A stretch of 64,000 nt of DNA from Rhizobium sp. ARZ01 (GCF_014851675.1 NZ_JACVAE010000001.1:1-64000), one strand, 5' to 3'; counted from the first letter of the stretch, positions 35,581 to 44,989 are shown. Made by a program: numbers and translations. Notes: generated by a model from the sequence alone, not told the origin.

Positions 35581-36309
35581 ATGGACAAATGTTTCAAGGA
35601 TGCAGCCACGGCGATGGCCGGGCTCATCAAGGATGGCATGACGATTGCGGCGGGCGGATTCGGTCTGTGCGGCATTCCCGAGGCCCTGATCGAAGCGGTG
35701 CGGGAGTCCGGCGCCAAGGACCTGACCTTTGTTTCCAACAATGCGGGCGTGGACGGCATCGGCCTGGGCCGTCTTCTGGAAACGCGCCAGATCCGCAAGA
35801 TGATCTCTTCCTATGTGGGGGAGAACAAGCTGTTCGCCCAGCAGTACCTGTCGGGAGAGCTCGAGCTCGAATTCAACCCGCAGGGCACGCTGGCTGAGCG
35901 ACTGCGGGCCGGAGGCGCCGGTATTCCAGCCTTCTTTACCAGGACCGGGGTCGGCACCGTGATTGCCGAGGGCAAGGAAGTGCGTGAGTTCGATGGTGAG
36001 AAATACGTCATGGAGCGTGGAATTTTTGCCGATGTCGCTTTGGTCCATGCCTGGAAAGGCGATACGGAAGGCAATCTCGTTTACCGGAAGACAGCGCGTA
36101 ACTTCAATCCGATGATGGCCACCGCCGCGAAGATGACCGTTGTGGAAGTCGAGCATCTGGTCGAGGCCGGATCAATCGACCCTGATTGTATCCACACACC
36201 AGGCATCTTCGTGCAGCGCATCGTGCACGTTCCGAATCCGATCAAACACATTGAGCAAACAACGGTCCGCGAACGGCCGCTAGTCGCGCCTGTCGGGGTG
36301 GAGGAGTAA
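35581..36309 (+). CDS. scoA: 3-oxoacid CoA-transferase subunit A
   Basis: Predicted 242 residues. It contains the family I GxGGFG-like motif ([16 protein letters not shown]) near the start, and the segment [30 protein letters not shown]. With subunit B it forms succinyl-CoA:3-oxoacid (or acetoacetate) CoA-transferase. In this cluster it would activate the acetoacetate released by the lyase, giving acetoacetyl-CoA for thiolysis. Preceded by AGAGAG; 5 bp separate it from subunit B. Confidence 0.88.
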   Translation: MDKCFKDAATAMAGLIKDGMTIAAGGFGLCGIPEALIEAVRESGAKDLTFVSNNAGVDGIGLGRLLETRQIRKMISSYVGENKLFAQQYLSGELELEFNPQGTLAERLRAGGAGIPAFFTRTGVGTVIAEGKEVREFDGEKYVMERGIFADVALVHAWKGDTEGNLVYRKTARNFNPMMATAAKMTVVEVEHLVEAGSIDPDCIHTPGIFVQRIVHVPNPIKHIEQTTVRERPLVAPVGVEE

Positions 36310-36314
36310 GACGA

Positions 36315-36998
36315 ATGGCCTGGACCCGTGAACAGATGGCTGCGCGTGCGGCATGCGAACTGCGCGACGGCTTTTATGTCAATCTTGGCATAGGCATACC
36401 GACGCTGGTCTCGAACTACATTCCAAAGGGAATGCGGGTTCAGCTCCAGTCGGAAAACGGCATGCTCGGCATGGGCCCTTTTCCTTTTGTGGGGGAGGAG
36501 GATGCTGACCTTATCAACGCCGGCAAGCAGACCATCACCGAGCTGCCGACCACCAGCTATTTCTCGAGCGCGGACTCCTTTGCGATGATCCGCGGCGGTC
36601 ATATCGATTTGTCGATTCTCGGCGCCATGCAAGTGGCCGCCAATGGCGATCTCGCGAACTGGATGATCCCCGGAAAAATGGTAAAGGGGATGGGTGGCGC
36701 CATGGACCTCGTGGCAGGGGTCAAGCGCGTTATCGTGGTCATGGAGCACGTCGCGAAGGGCAAGGATGGCTTTGAGGAGCCGAAGCTCCTGGACGCCTGC
36801 AACCTGCCACTGACGGGGGCTGGCGTGGTGGACGTGGTGATTACCGACCTTGGCGTCTTTGAAATCGACAAGAAGGGCGGCAGCGGCATGACGCTAACCG
36901 AGCTGGCGGATGGCGTTGCCCTTGATGAGATCAGGTCCAGGACCGGCGCTGATTTCAAAGTTGCTTTGAGCCGAGCGGTTTCAGCGAAGTCTGGTTAA
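36315..36998 (+). CDS. scoB: 3-oxoacid CoA-transferase subunit B
   Basis: Predicted 227 residues. The catalytic glutamate motif [12 protein letters not shown] is present, as are [12 protein letters not shown] at the start and [18 protein letters not shown] in the middle. It is the last gene of the long + strand unit and is followed by a hairpin at 37028. Confidence 0.9.
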   Translation: MAWTREQMAARAACELRDGFYVNLGIGIPTLVSNYIPKGMRVQLQSENGMLGMGPFPFVGEEDADLINAGKQTITELPTTSYFSSADSFAMIRGGHIDLSILGAMQVAANGDLANWMIPGKMVKGMGGAMDLVAGVKRVIVVMEHVAKGKDGFEEPKLLDACNLPLTGAGVVDVVITDLGVFEIDKKGGSGMTLTELADGVALDEIRSRTGADFKVALSRAVSAKSG

Positions 36999-37027
36999 AG
37001 AGCGCTGATGCAGTAGTTTGGGCACCT

Positions 37028-37057
37028 ATTTGGGGCGATTGAGCAACTGCCCCAAAT
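37028..37057 (+). terminator. Hairpin terminator after the catabolic operon
   Basis: Perfect 9-bp stem ATTTGGGGC (37028-37036) and GCCCCAAAT (37049-37057), 30 bp after the subunit B stop. There is no clear T-run on either strand, so its strength is uncertain. It lies between convergent genes. Confidence 0.5.
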
Positions 37058-37416
37058 GCGGTCGCATCGGGCCGCGGTCTGAGCTTCGGGCGCTTCGTTG
37101 CGGGATGTGAAGGCGCCAATGATAGGGTCGCTATGCCTAGCGGCGGGTTGAGCCTTCCGCGAGCAATGAGCCGACTGTGCGCTGTCAGACTTAGCCAGAC
37201 ACGGCGGAGTGGCGGCTGGATGCGATCACAGTTTGGCCTACAACGGGGTTGAGCCCCGGGGACAGGATCACCTTGGACGGAAGCTGAATGGCTGCATCTC
37301 GTAGTCCGAGATCACCGCTAAAACGGGTCGCTAAAAACTCGGATGCTTCTATTGCGTGTTCCGGACTGACGATCGGAGATTTCTCTCCGATCGCAGATAT
37401 CACGCCAAGTGGATGA
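37058..37416. other. Intergenic region between convergent genes
   Basis: The only open frame here (37191-37403, minus, 70 residues) has no ribosome-binding site and no recognised motif. I see nothing else. Confidence 0.4.
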
Positions 37417-38598
37417 TCAGAGCCTCTTGGCGACTTCTTCCAGCATCACTTCGGTTGCACCGCCGCCAATCGCCTGAATTCGAGCGTCACGCGTCATGCG
37501 CTCGATAGCGCTTTCGCGCATGTAACCAAAGCCGCCATGGAATTGGAGGCAATCGTACATGACTTCGTTCACGAGTTCGCCGCAGTACGCCTTCACCATC
37601 GAAACTTCCTTGGTGACATCTTCGCCCTGAGCATCTCGCCACGCGATGGCGTAGACCAACTGGCGACCGGCTTCCACCTTTGCGGAGAGCATTGCCAGCC
37701 GTTGGCGAATGGCTTGCTTTTCGTAAAGCGGGGCGCCAAACGCCATCCGTGTCTTGACATAGTCGACGGTCAGGTCGAGTGCGGCCTGGGCTTCCCCCAT
37801 TGCCATCGCACCGAGCACCAGCCGCTCATTCTGGAAATTCCGCATGATCGCATAGAAGCCGCGACCTTCCTCGCCGAGGATGTTCTCTGCAGGAACGACG
37901 CAATTGTCAAAGACGAGTTCGGCCGTATCCGAGCAGCGCCAACCGTGCTTGTCGAGAGCCCGTCCGACGCTGAAGCCCGGGGTTCCCTTTTCGACCAGGA
38001 ACATCGTCACAGACCGGCTAGCGGGTCCGGCCGTATCCGTCTTGGCGGCGACACAGTAGAGGTCACCGTGCACACCGTTCGTGATAAATGTCTTGCTGCC
38101 ATTTATGACGTAGTTGTCGCCTTTGCGAACTGCCGTCGTTCGAATTCCCTTCACGTCCGAACCGGCGTCGGGTTCGGTTACCGCAACAGCCACGATTGTC
38201 TCGCCGGCGATCACTCTCGGCATCCAGCGCGACTTTTGCGCCTCGTTGCCGGCGTTGTAGAGATGGACCGATGCCATATCGGTGTGGACAAGGGCGGTAA
38301 TCGCAACACCCGAGTAGGTTGAACGTCCAAGCTCCTCGGCGAGGACCACGGTCGCGAGGGTGTCCATCTCCGAGCCGCCATACTCGCTGGAGTAACGGAT
38401 ACCAAAGAATCCGAGGTCTCCCATTTTCCTTAAGACTTCGCGCGGCACTAAGCCGTCGCGTTCCCAAGCATCCGCATGGGGTTTGATTTCTTCAGCTACA
38501 AAGCGCCGTATCTGATCCCGTAGCATTTCATGCTCTGGCGTGAACCAGTGGGACGCTTGAGATGTAGCCAATGTCGAACTGTCTGCGTTGACTGTCAC
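37417..38598 (-). CDS. Acyl-CoA dehydrogenase
   Basis: Predicted 393 residues from a GTG at 38598 with AGGAG 6-10 bases upstream. Typical motifs: VTEPDAGSDVKGI and INGSKTFITNGVHGD for FAD/substrate binding, and FHGGFGYMRESAIERMTRDARI at the C-terminus, with Glu where short- and medium-chain enzymes keep the catalytic base. It introduces the 2,3 double bond into the CoA ester, the step before carboxylation. It is transcribed towards the main operon but has its own copy of the operator just upstream, so it belongs to the same regulon. Confidence 0.87.
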   Translation of the reverse strand: MTVNADSSTLATSQASHWFTPEHEMLRDQIRRFVAEEIKPHADAWERDGLVPREVLRKMGDLGFFGIRYSSEYGGSEMDTLATVVLAEELGRSTYSGVAITALVHTDMASVHLYNAGNEAQKSRWMPRVIAGETIVAVAVTEPDAGSDVKGIRTTAVRKGDNYVINGSKTFITNGVHGDLYCVAAKTDTAGPASRSVTMFLVEKGTPGFSVGRALDKHGWRCSDTAELVFDNCVVPAENILGEEGRGFYAIMRNFQNERLVLGAMAMGEAQAALDLTVDYVKTRMAFGAPLYEKQAIRQRLAMLSAKVEAGRQLVYAIAWRDAQGEDVTKEVSMVKAYCGELVNEVMYDCLQFHGGFGYMRESAIERMTRDARIQAIGGGATEVMLEEVAKRL

Positions 38599-38620
38599 AA
38601 TATGCTCCTACAATGCTTTA

Positions 38621-38636
38621 CCTAACTAATGTTAGG
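38621..38636. promoter_or_regulatory. TetR-type operator, site 3
   Basis: CCTAAC-TAAT-GTTAGG, the most complete of the three palindromes, centred 30 bp upstream of the acyl-CoA dehydrogenase start and so well placed to block its promoter. Confidence 0.72.
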
Positions 38637-38793
38637 CTGACAAAATCGAGTGGTCAAGTGGAGTGCACTGGGATTCGCCTGTGAGTGGCAGCGCATTTGA
38701 TCACGGGGCTAAATGAATCGCGCACGACCGCATCGGTATGAGGAGACGTTCCTCATCAATCTGGCCAAGTGGACGCCAATCGTATGGGACGCC

Positions 38794-39750
38794 CTATGTC
38801 CAGTCGGAATGCCGGCGTAGCGGATTTCGACCACCGCGATTGCGCTTGAAGTCCGATGGGGAGATGCCGGCGAGTTTTCGGAAAGATTTGCTGAACGCGC
38901 TCAGTGAGCCAAAACCGCTATCCATTGCCACACGCAAGACGTTCGAATTGTCTTCGGTGAGAAGAGCCTGAGCGTAGCTGAGTCGCAGCAGATTCACGTA
39001 TCCGTTCAAGGTCATTCCCGTCGTGCGGCGGAAGAGGTTCATGGCGTATTTGGGGTGCAGGTCGGCGACCGCAGCGATGTCCGCAGAACTGATCTCTTCG
39101 CGAAAATTCTGAGCAATGTAGTCGCACATGGGCGCGACGGATCGGGATGACTGGTAGTCGAAGGGGTTGGCTTCCCGCTTGTCGCTCAACTTTACCGGAA
39201 TCGTGCTGTATGGATCAAACTTCACGCGCTCCAGACGGAGCAGCAGTTCATCCACCGCGTGTTCCGATTTCAGCTGGTCCCTGGAAGATACATAGTCGAA
39301 CCAACGCGGAAAATTCTCGTAGTCCGCCATGCCAGTCGCGCGGGTTACCAGAGTGGCCCCGCCCATCAGCCGCGTCGACACATCGGTCGGCAACTGCAGC
39401 CGAAAGAAATAGACGAGAGGCAGATGGGCACCGGCGTAGAGCGAGTCGTCGCTGCTCCAATCCATCTGATGCGGCAGCCCACCCCAGAACAGGGCGAGCT
39501 CTCCCTCCGACAAAAGCACTTCGTGGTTCGCCATCCGGTAGCGGACCGCTCCGCGCATGATGAAGTTGACCTCGACCTGCGCATGCCAGTGCGGTGAGGT
39601 CATCGCGGGCGGGTGCCGATAAAACATCTGAAGCCTCGTCGGCGTGGCTTCGATCGTGCTCGCACCGGGGCGCCAGGCAATTTGTTCGACATTCTTACTT
39701 TCGGACAACTCGACCTTCCCATCCCATGAGACTTTGCTTTCCAAGCGCAT
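38794..39750 (-). CDS. AraC-family transcriptional regulator
   Basis: Predicted 318 residues. The N-terminal cupin sensor (about 50-180) contains HWHAQVEVNFIMRG and LFWGGLPHQ. The C-terminal pair of helix-turn-helices (about 205-305) contains SSADIAAVADLHPKYAMNLFRR and VLRVAMDSGFGSLSAFSKSFRKLAG. The arrangement is that of MelR-like sugar regulators. It is divergent from the sugar ABC operon, 98 bp away, and is the likely activator of it. Confidence 0.87.
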   Translation of the reverse strand: MRLESKVSWDGKVELSESKNVEQIAWRPGASTIEATPTRLQMFYRHPPAMTSPHWHAQVEVNFIMRGAVRYRMANHEVLLSEGELALFWGGLPHQMDWSSDDSLYAGAHLPLVYFFRLQLPTDVSTRLMGGATLVTRATGMADYENFPRWFDYVSSRDQLKSEHAVDELLLRLERVKFDPYSTIPVKLSDKREANPFDYQSSRSVAPMCDYIAQNFREEISSADIAAVADLHPKYAMNLFRRTTGMTLNGYVNLLRLSYAQALLTEDNSNVLRVAMDSGFGSLSAFSKSFRKLAGISPSDFKRNRGGRNPLRRHSDWT

Positions 39751-39848
39751 AGGTTAGCAGCGCGAGAACCGGGCGCAACGGGAGATGTGCAACGGGCTTT
39801 GAGAACACAATCCTTGAAAGTGAAACGTCGGAGGAGGACGACTTCGAG

Positions 39849-41078
39849 ATGAGGCTCTCATACACCGCAACATTAGGTACTGCTGCGATCATGTTCGCAA
39901 CGAGCGCATCGGCAGGGGAGATAGTATTCAATTCGGACATGTCCTGGCCGCAATCCAAGAAGGCGCTGGAGCACATTGTCGATGGTTTCCAGAAGGCCAA
40001 TCCCGGAATAACGGTAAAGGTCAATTACTTCGACAACGAGGGATACAAGTCCGCGATCCGCAACTTTCTGACCGCAGATGCGCCCGATCTCGTCAACTGG
40101 TTTGCGGGCAATCGGATGGCGCCCTTCGTCAAGGCTGGCCTGTTCGAGCCGGTCGATGATGTCTGGGCCGCCAACGGGCTCGATGAATCACTGAAATCCG
40201 CGGCCTCGTCGATGACCATCGACGGCAAGAAGTGGGGCATGCCCTTCACCTACTACCAGTGGGGCATTTACTATCGGAAGGACATCTTTGCCGAACACGG
40301 TCTCACGCCGCCGAAAACCTGGGATGAGCTGAAGGCCGTGAGCGAGAAGCTGAATGCCGCGGGCATCAAGCCCTTCGCGATCGGTACGAAGGCGCTGTGG
40401 CCGACGGCCGGCTGGTTCGACTATCTGAACCTCCGTGTCAACGGCTACGAATTCCACATGGACCTGACGGACGGACGCGTCGCCTACACGGATCCGAAGG
40501 TGAAAGCGGTGTTCGAGAAGTGGGCGGAACTGGTGAAGCCTGGATACTTCATCGACAACCACGCCGCGCTCGACTGGCAGGATGCCATTCCGCTGGTCGT
40601 CCAGGGCAAGGCGGGCATGTATCTGATGGGCAATTTCGCCGTCGCCAACCTGAAGGAAGGCGGGTTGACGGAAGAGCAGCTCGGCTTTGCGGCCTTTCCC
40701 GAGATCACACCCGGTGTGCCGCGCTCGGAAGACGCGCCGACCAACACGATCCACATCCCCTCGGGCGCCAAGAACAAGGAAGAGGCCAAGAAGTTCCTGG
40801 CCTATCTGGCGCAACCGGAGGTTCAGGCCGAAGCCAATGCCATTCTCGGCCAGCTTCCGGTGAACAGCAAGGCTGCGCGCCCCGACGACGTCTATCTGAA
40901 CGCGGGGTTCGAACTCTTGTCCACCGCGCATGGGTTGGCGCAATTTTACGATCGCGATGCGCCGGCCGACATGGCCAAGGCCGGCATGGAAGGGTTCCAG
41001 GAATTCATGGTCAAGCCTGACCGGCTCGATGCGATCCTGGAACGTCTCGAAAAGGTGCGCGGGCGCGTCTATGAATAG
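39849..41078 (+). CDS. Sugar ABC transporter substrate-binding protein (family 1)
   Basis: Predicted 409 residues with a Sec signal ending near TSASAGE. The SBP_bac_1 fold is recognisable: ILFN-type start (IVFNSDMSWPQSKKALEHIVDGFQKANPGITV), LVNWFAGNR, GMPFTYYQWGIYYRKDIF, KAGMYLMGNFAV. The first gene after the AraC regulator, preceded by GGAGGACG. Its stop overlaps the start of permease 1. A hairpin lies directly downstream. Confidence 0.87.
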   Translation: MRLSYTATLGTAAIMFATSASAGEIVFNSDMSWPQSKKALEHIVDGFQKANPGITVKVNYFDNEGYKSAIRNFLTADAPDLVNWFAGNRMAPFVKAGLFEPVDDVWAANGLDESLKSAASSMTIDGKKWGMPFTYYQWGIYYRKDIFAEHGLTPPKTWDELKAVSEKLNAAGIKPFAIGTKALWPTAGWFDYLNLRVNGYEFHMDLTDGRVAYTDPKVKAVFEKWAELVKPGYFIDNHAALDWQDAIPLVVQGKAGMYLMGNFAVANLKEGGLTEEQLGFAAFPEITPGVPRSEDAPTNTIHIPSGAKNKEEAKKFLAYLAQPEVQAEANAILGQLPVNSKAARPDDVYLNAGFELLSTAHGLAQFYDRDAPADMAKAGMEGFQEFMVKPDRLDAILERLEKVRGRVYE

Positions 41079-42051
41079 CAATGCGCCCCTGGGAGCGGCG
41101 GAACAGCCGCTCCCTTCCTCACGCACAGCCGTAAACGACCGGAGATCGGCCATATCGCCGGTGTCGGGTTGGTGGAAGAAAAACCAGCGCAAGCTGGCGC
41201 CTTGGGCCTTCCTGGCCCCCGGCTGCATCATGTTCGCCGTCTATGTGATCGCGCCGATTTTCCAATCCATCTGGATTTCGTTCTACGACTGGGACGGTAT
41301 CGGAGCCAAAACGTGGATCGGGCTCGGCAACTATGCCGAGCTGTTCGACGACGACGTCTTCTACACGGCGCTCCGGAACAATTTTCTGTGGCTGGCCCTG
41401 TACTTCCTCGCGCTGCCGGCCGGCCTGTTCCTCGCGATCTTTCTCAATCAGACGATCCTCGGCATCCGTATCTACAAGTCTCTTTTCTTCTTTCCGTTCG
41501 TCATAAGCCAGGTCGTGGTCGGACTGATGTTCTCGTGGTTCTACGCTCCTGATTTCGGCCTGCTTTACCGCCTCATCCTTGCCGTGACCGGCGGAGAAGT
41601 GGCGATCCTGGCCGACGAGCGCTACGTCACCTACGGCATCATCGCTGCCGGGCTGTGGCCTCAGATCGCCTATTGCATGATCCTCTACCTTGCGGCGCTC
41701 AACAACGTCTCGAAGGAACAGATCGAGGCAGGCCGCCTCGACGGCGCGAAGGGCTGGCGCATGCTTTGGCACATCGTGCTGCCGCAACTGATGCCGGCGA
41801 CTTTCATTGCGGTCGTCGTCACCATCATCGGCGCGCTACGCTCCTTCGACCTGGTCTCCATCATGACCAAAGGCGGTCCCTATGGAGCCAGCACCGTGCT
41901 GTCGTATTTCATGTATGAGCAGGCGCTGTCGGAATACGGCTTCCGCATGGGCTATGGCGCGGCGATCGCCGTCATCCTGTTCCTCATCATGATGGCGTTC
42001 ATTTCCGGTTTCGTCTGGCGGATGATGCGCGACGAAAAGGCGGGCGGCTAG
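41071..42051 (+). CDS. Sugar ABC transporter permease 1 (MalF type)
   Basis: Predicted 326 residues from the ATG at 41071, 8 bp inside the end of the binding-protein gene. A polar N-terminal tail of about 40 residues precedes six hydrophobic segments. The EAA loop for ATPase contact reads EQIEAGRLDGAKGWRMLWHI. The N-terminal tail is encoded by the hairpin at 41091-41114, so the tail may owe its sequence partly to RNA structure. Confidence 0.85.
   Translation: MNSNAPLGAAEQPLPSSRTAVNDRRSAISPVSGWWKKNQRKLAPWAFLAPGCIMFAVYVIAPIFQSIWISFYDWDGIGAKTWIGLGNYAELFDDDVFYTALRNNFLWLALYFLALPAGLFLAIFLNQTILGIRIYKSLFFFPFVISQVVVGLMFSWFYAPDFGLLYRLILAVTGGEVAILADERYVTYGIIAAGLWPQIAYCMILYLAALNNVSKEQIEAGRLDGAKGWRMLWHIVLPQLMPATFIAVVVTIIGALRSFDLVSIMTKGGPYGASTVLSYFMYEQALSEYGFRMGYGAAIAVILFLIMMAFISGFVWRMMRDEKAGG
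41091..41114 (+). promoter_or_regulatory. mRNA hairpin after the sugar binding-protein gene
   Basis: Perfect 9-bp GC-rich stem GGGAGCGGC (41091-41099) and GCCGCTCCC (41106-41114) with a six-base loop, 12 bp after the binding-protein stop. It lies inside the first codons of permease 1. It could limit downstream expression or protect the upstream message from 3' decay. Confidence 0.65.
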
Positions 42052-42052
42052 G

Positions 42053-42901
42053 ATGTTCCCGACACCCGTCCAGCACCGCTCGACATTCGTTCAATGGCGC
42101 TACGCCATTGCCGTTCCTGCCGTGCTTTTCATTTGGCTCCTGCCGCTCATTGGCGTCGCCCTCACATCCCTGAAACCCGCCGGTGACCTGGCCGCCGGAA
42201 ACTATTTCGGCTGGCCGTCCCACCTGGCATTCGGCAACTATGCGACAGTCTTCCAGAACTCGCCGATCGGCCAGTACATTCTCAACTCGTTCAAGGTCAC
42301 CATCCCCACCGTCGTGGGTGCGCTTGCACTGTCGTTGCTGGCCGGTTTTGCGCTCGCGGTCTACGATTTCAGATCACGCCTGCTGATCTTCTTCCTGTTT
42401 GTTGCCGGCAATTTCGTGCCGTTCCAGATCCTGATGGTGCCGGTTCGCGAGCTGACGCTGAAGCTTGGAATGTATGACACGATCGGCGGCTTGATCGCCT
42501 TCCATGTCGCCTTCCAGACCGGCTTCTGCACGCTCTTCATGCGCAATTTCATCAAGGCCATGCCTTTCGAGCTGATCGAGTCGGCGCGTGTCGAAGGTGT
42601 CTCGGAGTTCCGCATCTTCTGGCACATCGTGCTGCCGCTGATGCGTCCCGCCATCGCGGCGCTCGCCGTTCTCGTCTTCACCTTCGTCTGGAACGACTAC
42701 TTCTGGGGGCTCGTGCTGGCCCAGGGCAGCCACGCGCTGCCGGTGACGGTCGGCCTCTACTCCCTCAACGGCCAATGGGTGGCCGTCTGGAACCTGATCT
42801 CGGCAGCCTCACTGATAGCCGCACTGCCGCCGGTCATCATGTTCTTTCTCATGCAACGCCATTTCATCGCCGGCCTTACCTTCGGCGCGACGAAAGGCTG
42901 A
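42053..42901 (+). CDS. Sugar ABC transporter permease 2 (MalG type)
   Basis: Predicted 282 residues, starting one base after the permease 1 stop. About six hydrophobic segments; the EAA loop is FELIESARVEGVSEFRIFWHIVLP. LPLIGVALTSLKPAGDLAAGNYFGWP near the start is typical of the MalG/UgpE group. Confidence 0.88.
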   Translation: MFPTPVQHRSTFVQWRYAIAVPAVLFIWLLPLIGVALTSLKPAGDLAAGNYFGWPSHLAFGNYATVFQNSPIGQYILNSFKVTIPTVVGALALSLLAGFALAVYDFRSRLLIFFLFVAGNFVPFQILMVPVRELTLKLGMYDTIGGLIAFHVAFQTGFCTLFMRNFIKAMPFELIESARVEGVSEFRIFWHIVLPLMRPAIAALAVLVFTFVWNDYFWGLVLAQGSHALPVTVGLYSLNGQWVAVWNLISAASLIAALPPVIMFFLMQRHFIAGLTFGATKG

Positions 42902-42921
42902 AACGGGTCCTTGGAGCCAAT

Positions 42922-44958
42922 ATGACGAGCTTGCAGAAAATCCGCTGGGGGATCATCGGCCCCGGTAACATCGCCAAAGCCTTTGCCGCTGGTATCGCGC
43001 ATTCGGAAACCGGAACACTGGTCGCGATCGGCGCCCGCAATCCCGGCAAGCCCGGGCTTGCCGATGCTTTCCCCGGAGCCCGCATCCACGACGGCTATGC
43101 CGCGCTGCTGACCGATGACACCGTCGACGCCGTCTATATTTCGACCCCGCACCCGTCGCATGCGGAATGGGCGATCAAGGCGCTGGAGGCCGGCAAGCAT
43201 GTGCTGGTTGAAAAACCCATGGGGCTGACGGCCTTCGAAGCCGACGCCATGATGCATGTAGCGCGCAGGACCGGAAAATTCCTGGGTGAAGCCTATATGT
43301 ACCGCCTGCATCCGCAGACGCGCCGGTTGGCAGAACTGGTCGCAGAGGGGACGATTGGTGAGGTGCAGCTGATCAAATCCAGCTTCGGCTTTGCCATGCC
43401 CTCCGTCCTGCCAGAACACCGTCTCTATTCCAGCGCGCTCGCCGGCGGCGGCATCATGGATGTCGGAGGCTATCCGATCTCGATGGCCAGGCTCATTGCC
43501 GGAGCGACCGCTGGCAAGCCGTTTCTCGATCCGCAATCGGTCACCGGCAGCGCCCATCTGGGGCAGACCGGCGTCGACGAATGGGCATCGGCCGTTTTGC
43601 ATTTCGACAACGGCATCATTGCCGAAGTGTCGTGCTCAGTTTCCGTCGCTCAGGACAACGTCCTGCGCATATTCGGCAGCCGCGGGCGGATCGAGGTCGA
43701 TAGTTTCTGGTTCGCGAGCGGCAAGGAAGGCGGCGTCGGCAACATCAGGGTCCTGCCATCCGACGGGGGCAGCGAAACGATTGCCGTAGAGGAGAAGGGC
43801 TGGCTCTATGCATTCGAGGTCGACGCGGCCGGGCGGGCCATACAGGAAGGGCTCCAGGAGTTCTCCTGGCCCGGAATGAGCTGGGCCGACAGTCTCGGCA
43901 ACCTTCGCGTCATGGACAAATGGCGCGCGGCCGCCGGGCTCGAGTTCAGCGTCGAAAAGCCGGAAAATCGCACCACGACCCTTTCCGGACGAAAGCTCGA
44001 GGCGCGCTTGAAGCGCATTCCAAAAAAGGCTTTGCACGGCCTGGCGCGTCCTGCATCTGTGGTCGCGCTCGGCTTTGAGGATTTCCGTACCTTCTCCTCG
44101 GCAAGCATTCTGCTCGATGCCTTCTTCGAGCAAGGCGGCAACCTTTTCGATACGGCGTTTCACTATGCCCAGGGCGTGCCGGAAGCGCTGTTTGGCCAGT
44201 GGCAGCGCAATCGCGGCGTGCGTGACGATGTCGTCCTGATTGGCAAGGGCGCCCACACGCCTTTCTGCACACCAGAAGCCATAGGCAAGCAGTTGGCCGT
44301 GTCGCTTGAGCGCCTGCAGACCGACCATGTCGACATCTATTTCATGCACCGGGACAACCCGGCGGTGCCCGTCGGAGAGTTTGTCGACGCCATGGACGCG
44401 GAGGTTCGGGCGGGCCGCATCCGGGGACCGTTCGGCGGGTCGAACTGGACTCGTGAACGCATGGAAGACGCCATCGCCTATGCGCAAAAGAACGGCAGGC
44501 AGTTGCCTGGCGTCCTGTCCAACAATTTTTCGCTGGCCGAGATGCTGGTGCCGCTGTGGGATGGCTGCGTCGCTTCCTCGGACGAGGCGTCAAGGGCTTG
44601 GCTGACCGCTCGTCAAATGCCGAACTTTGCCTGGTCAAGTCAGGGCCGCGGCTTCTTTACCGAGCGCGCCGGCCGCGACAAGCGCGACAACGCGGAGCTT
44701 GTGCGCGCCTGGTACTCGGAAGGAAATTTCGAGCGCCGCGATCGCGCCATCGAACTTGCCCGGCGCCTCGGCAAGCGCCCAATCCACGTCGCGCTGGCCT
44801 ATGTCCTCGCCCAGCCCTTTCCCTCATTCCCGCTGATCGGCCCCCGCACCCTGGGGGAACTCGATGATAGCCTCGAGGCACTCGACATCGCCCTTTCGCC
44901 GGAGGATCTCGAGTGGCTTGCCTATGGCGCCGCGGCGCCAAAGCACAAAGCAGGATGA
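42922..44958 (+). CDS. Fusion of Gfo/Idh/MocA dehydrogenase and aldo-keto reductase
   Basis: Predicted 678 residues from the ATG at 42922 (GGAG 6-9 bases upstream). Residues 1-345 are a Gfo/Idh/MocA oxidoreductase: dinucleotide-binding GIIGPGNIAKAF at 10-21, STPHPSHAEW, and EKPMG with K98. Residues about 372-665 are an aldo-keto reductase in one frame with it: tetrad D410, Y415, K442 and H476 (NLFDTAFHYAQG, IGKGAH, YFMHRDN). Both active sites look complete. The two folds each use NAD(P) and act on sugars, so the protein could run an oxidation and a reduction in sequence or recycle cofactor. It lies in the sugar ABC operon, between permease 2 and the ATPase. Confidence 0.85.
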   Translation: MTSLQKIRWGIIGPGNIAKAFAAGIAHSETGTLVAIGARNPGKPGLADAFPGARIHDGYAALLTDDTVDAVYISTPHPSHAEWAIKALEAGKHVLVEKPMGLTAFEADAMMHVARRTGKFLGEAYMYRLHPQTRRLAELVAEGTIGEVQLIKSSFGFAMPSVLPEHRLYSSALAGGGIMDVGGYPISMARLIAGATAGKPFLDPQSVTGSAHLGQTGVDEWASAVLHFDNGIIAEVSCSVSVAQDNVLRIFGSRGRIEVDSFWFASGKEGGVGNIRVLPSDGGSETIAVEEKGWLYAFEVDAAGRAIQEGLQEFSWPGMSWADSLGNLRVMDKWRAAAGLEFSVEKPENRTTTLSGRKLEARLKRIPKKALHGLARPASVVALGFEDFRTFSSASILLDAFFEQGGNLFDTAFHYAQGVPEALFGQWQRNRGVRDDVVLIGKGAHTPFCTPEAIGKQLAVSLERLQTDHVDIYFMHRDNPAVPVGEFVDAMDAEVRAGRIRGPFGGSNWTRERMEDAIAYAQKNGRQLPGVLSNNFSLAEMLVPLWDGCVASSDEASRAWLTARQMPNFAWSSQGRGFFTERAGRDKRDNAELVRAWYSEGNFERRDRAIELARRLGKRPIHVALAYVLAQPFPSFPLIGPRTLGELDDSLEALDIALSPEDLEWLAYGAAAPKHKAG

Positions 44959-44989
44959 CGGGCGCGAGCCGGAGAGGGAGGAAGGCTGC

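Noticed and set aside
37191..37403. 70-codon minus-strand open frame between scoB and the acyl-CoA dehydrogenase
   Set aside because: No ribosome-binding site and no motif; the length is expected by chance in GC-rich DNA.
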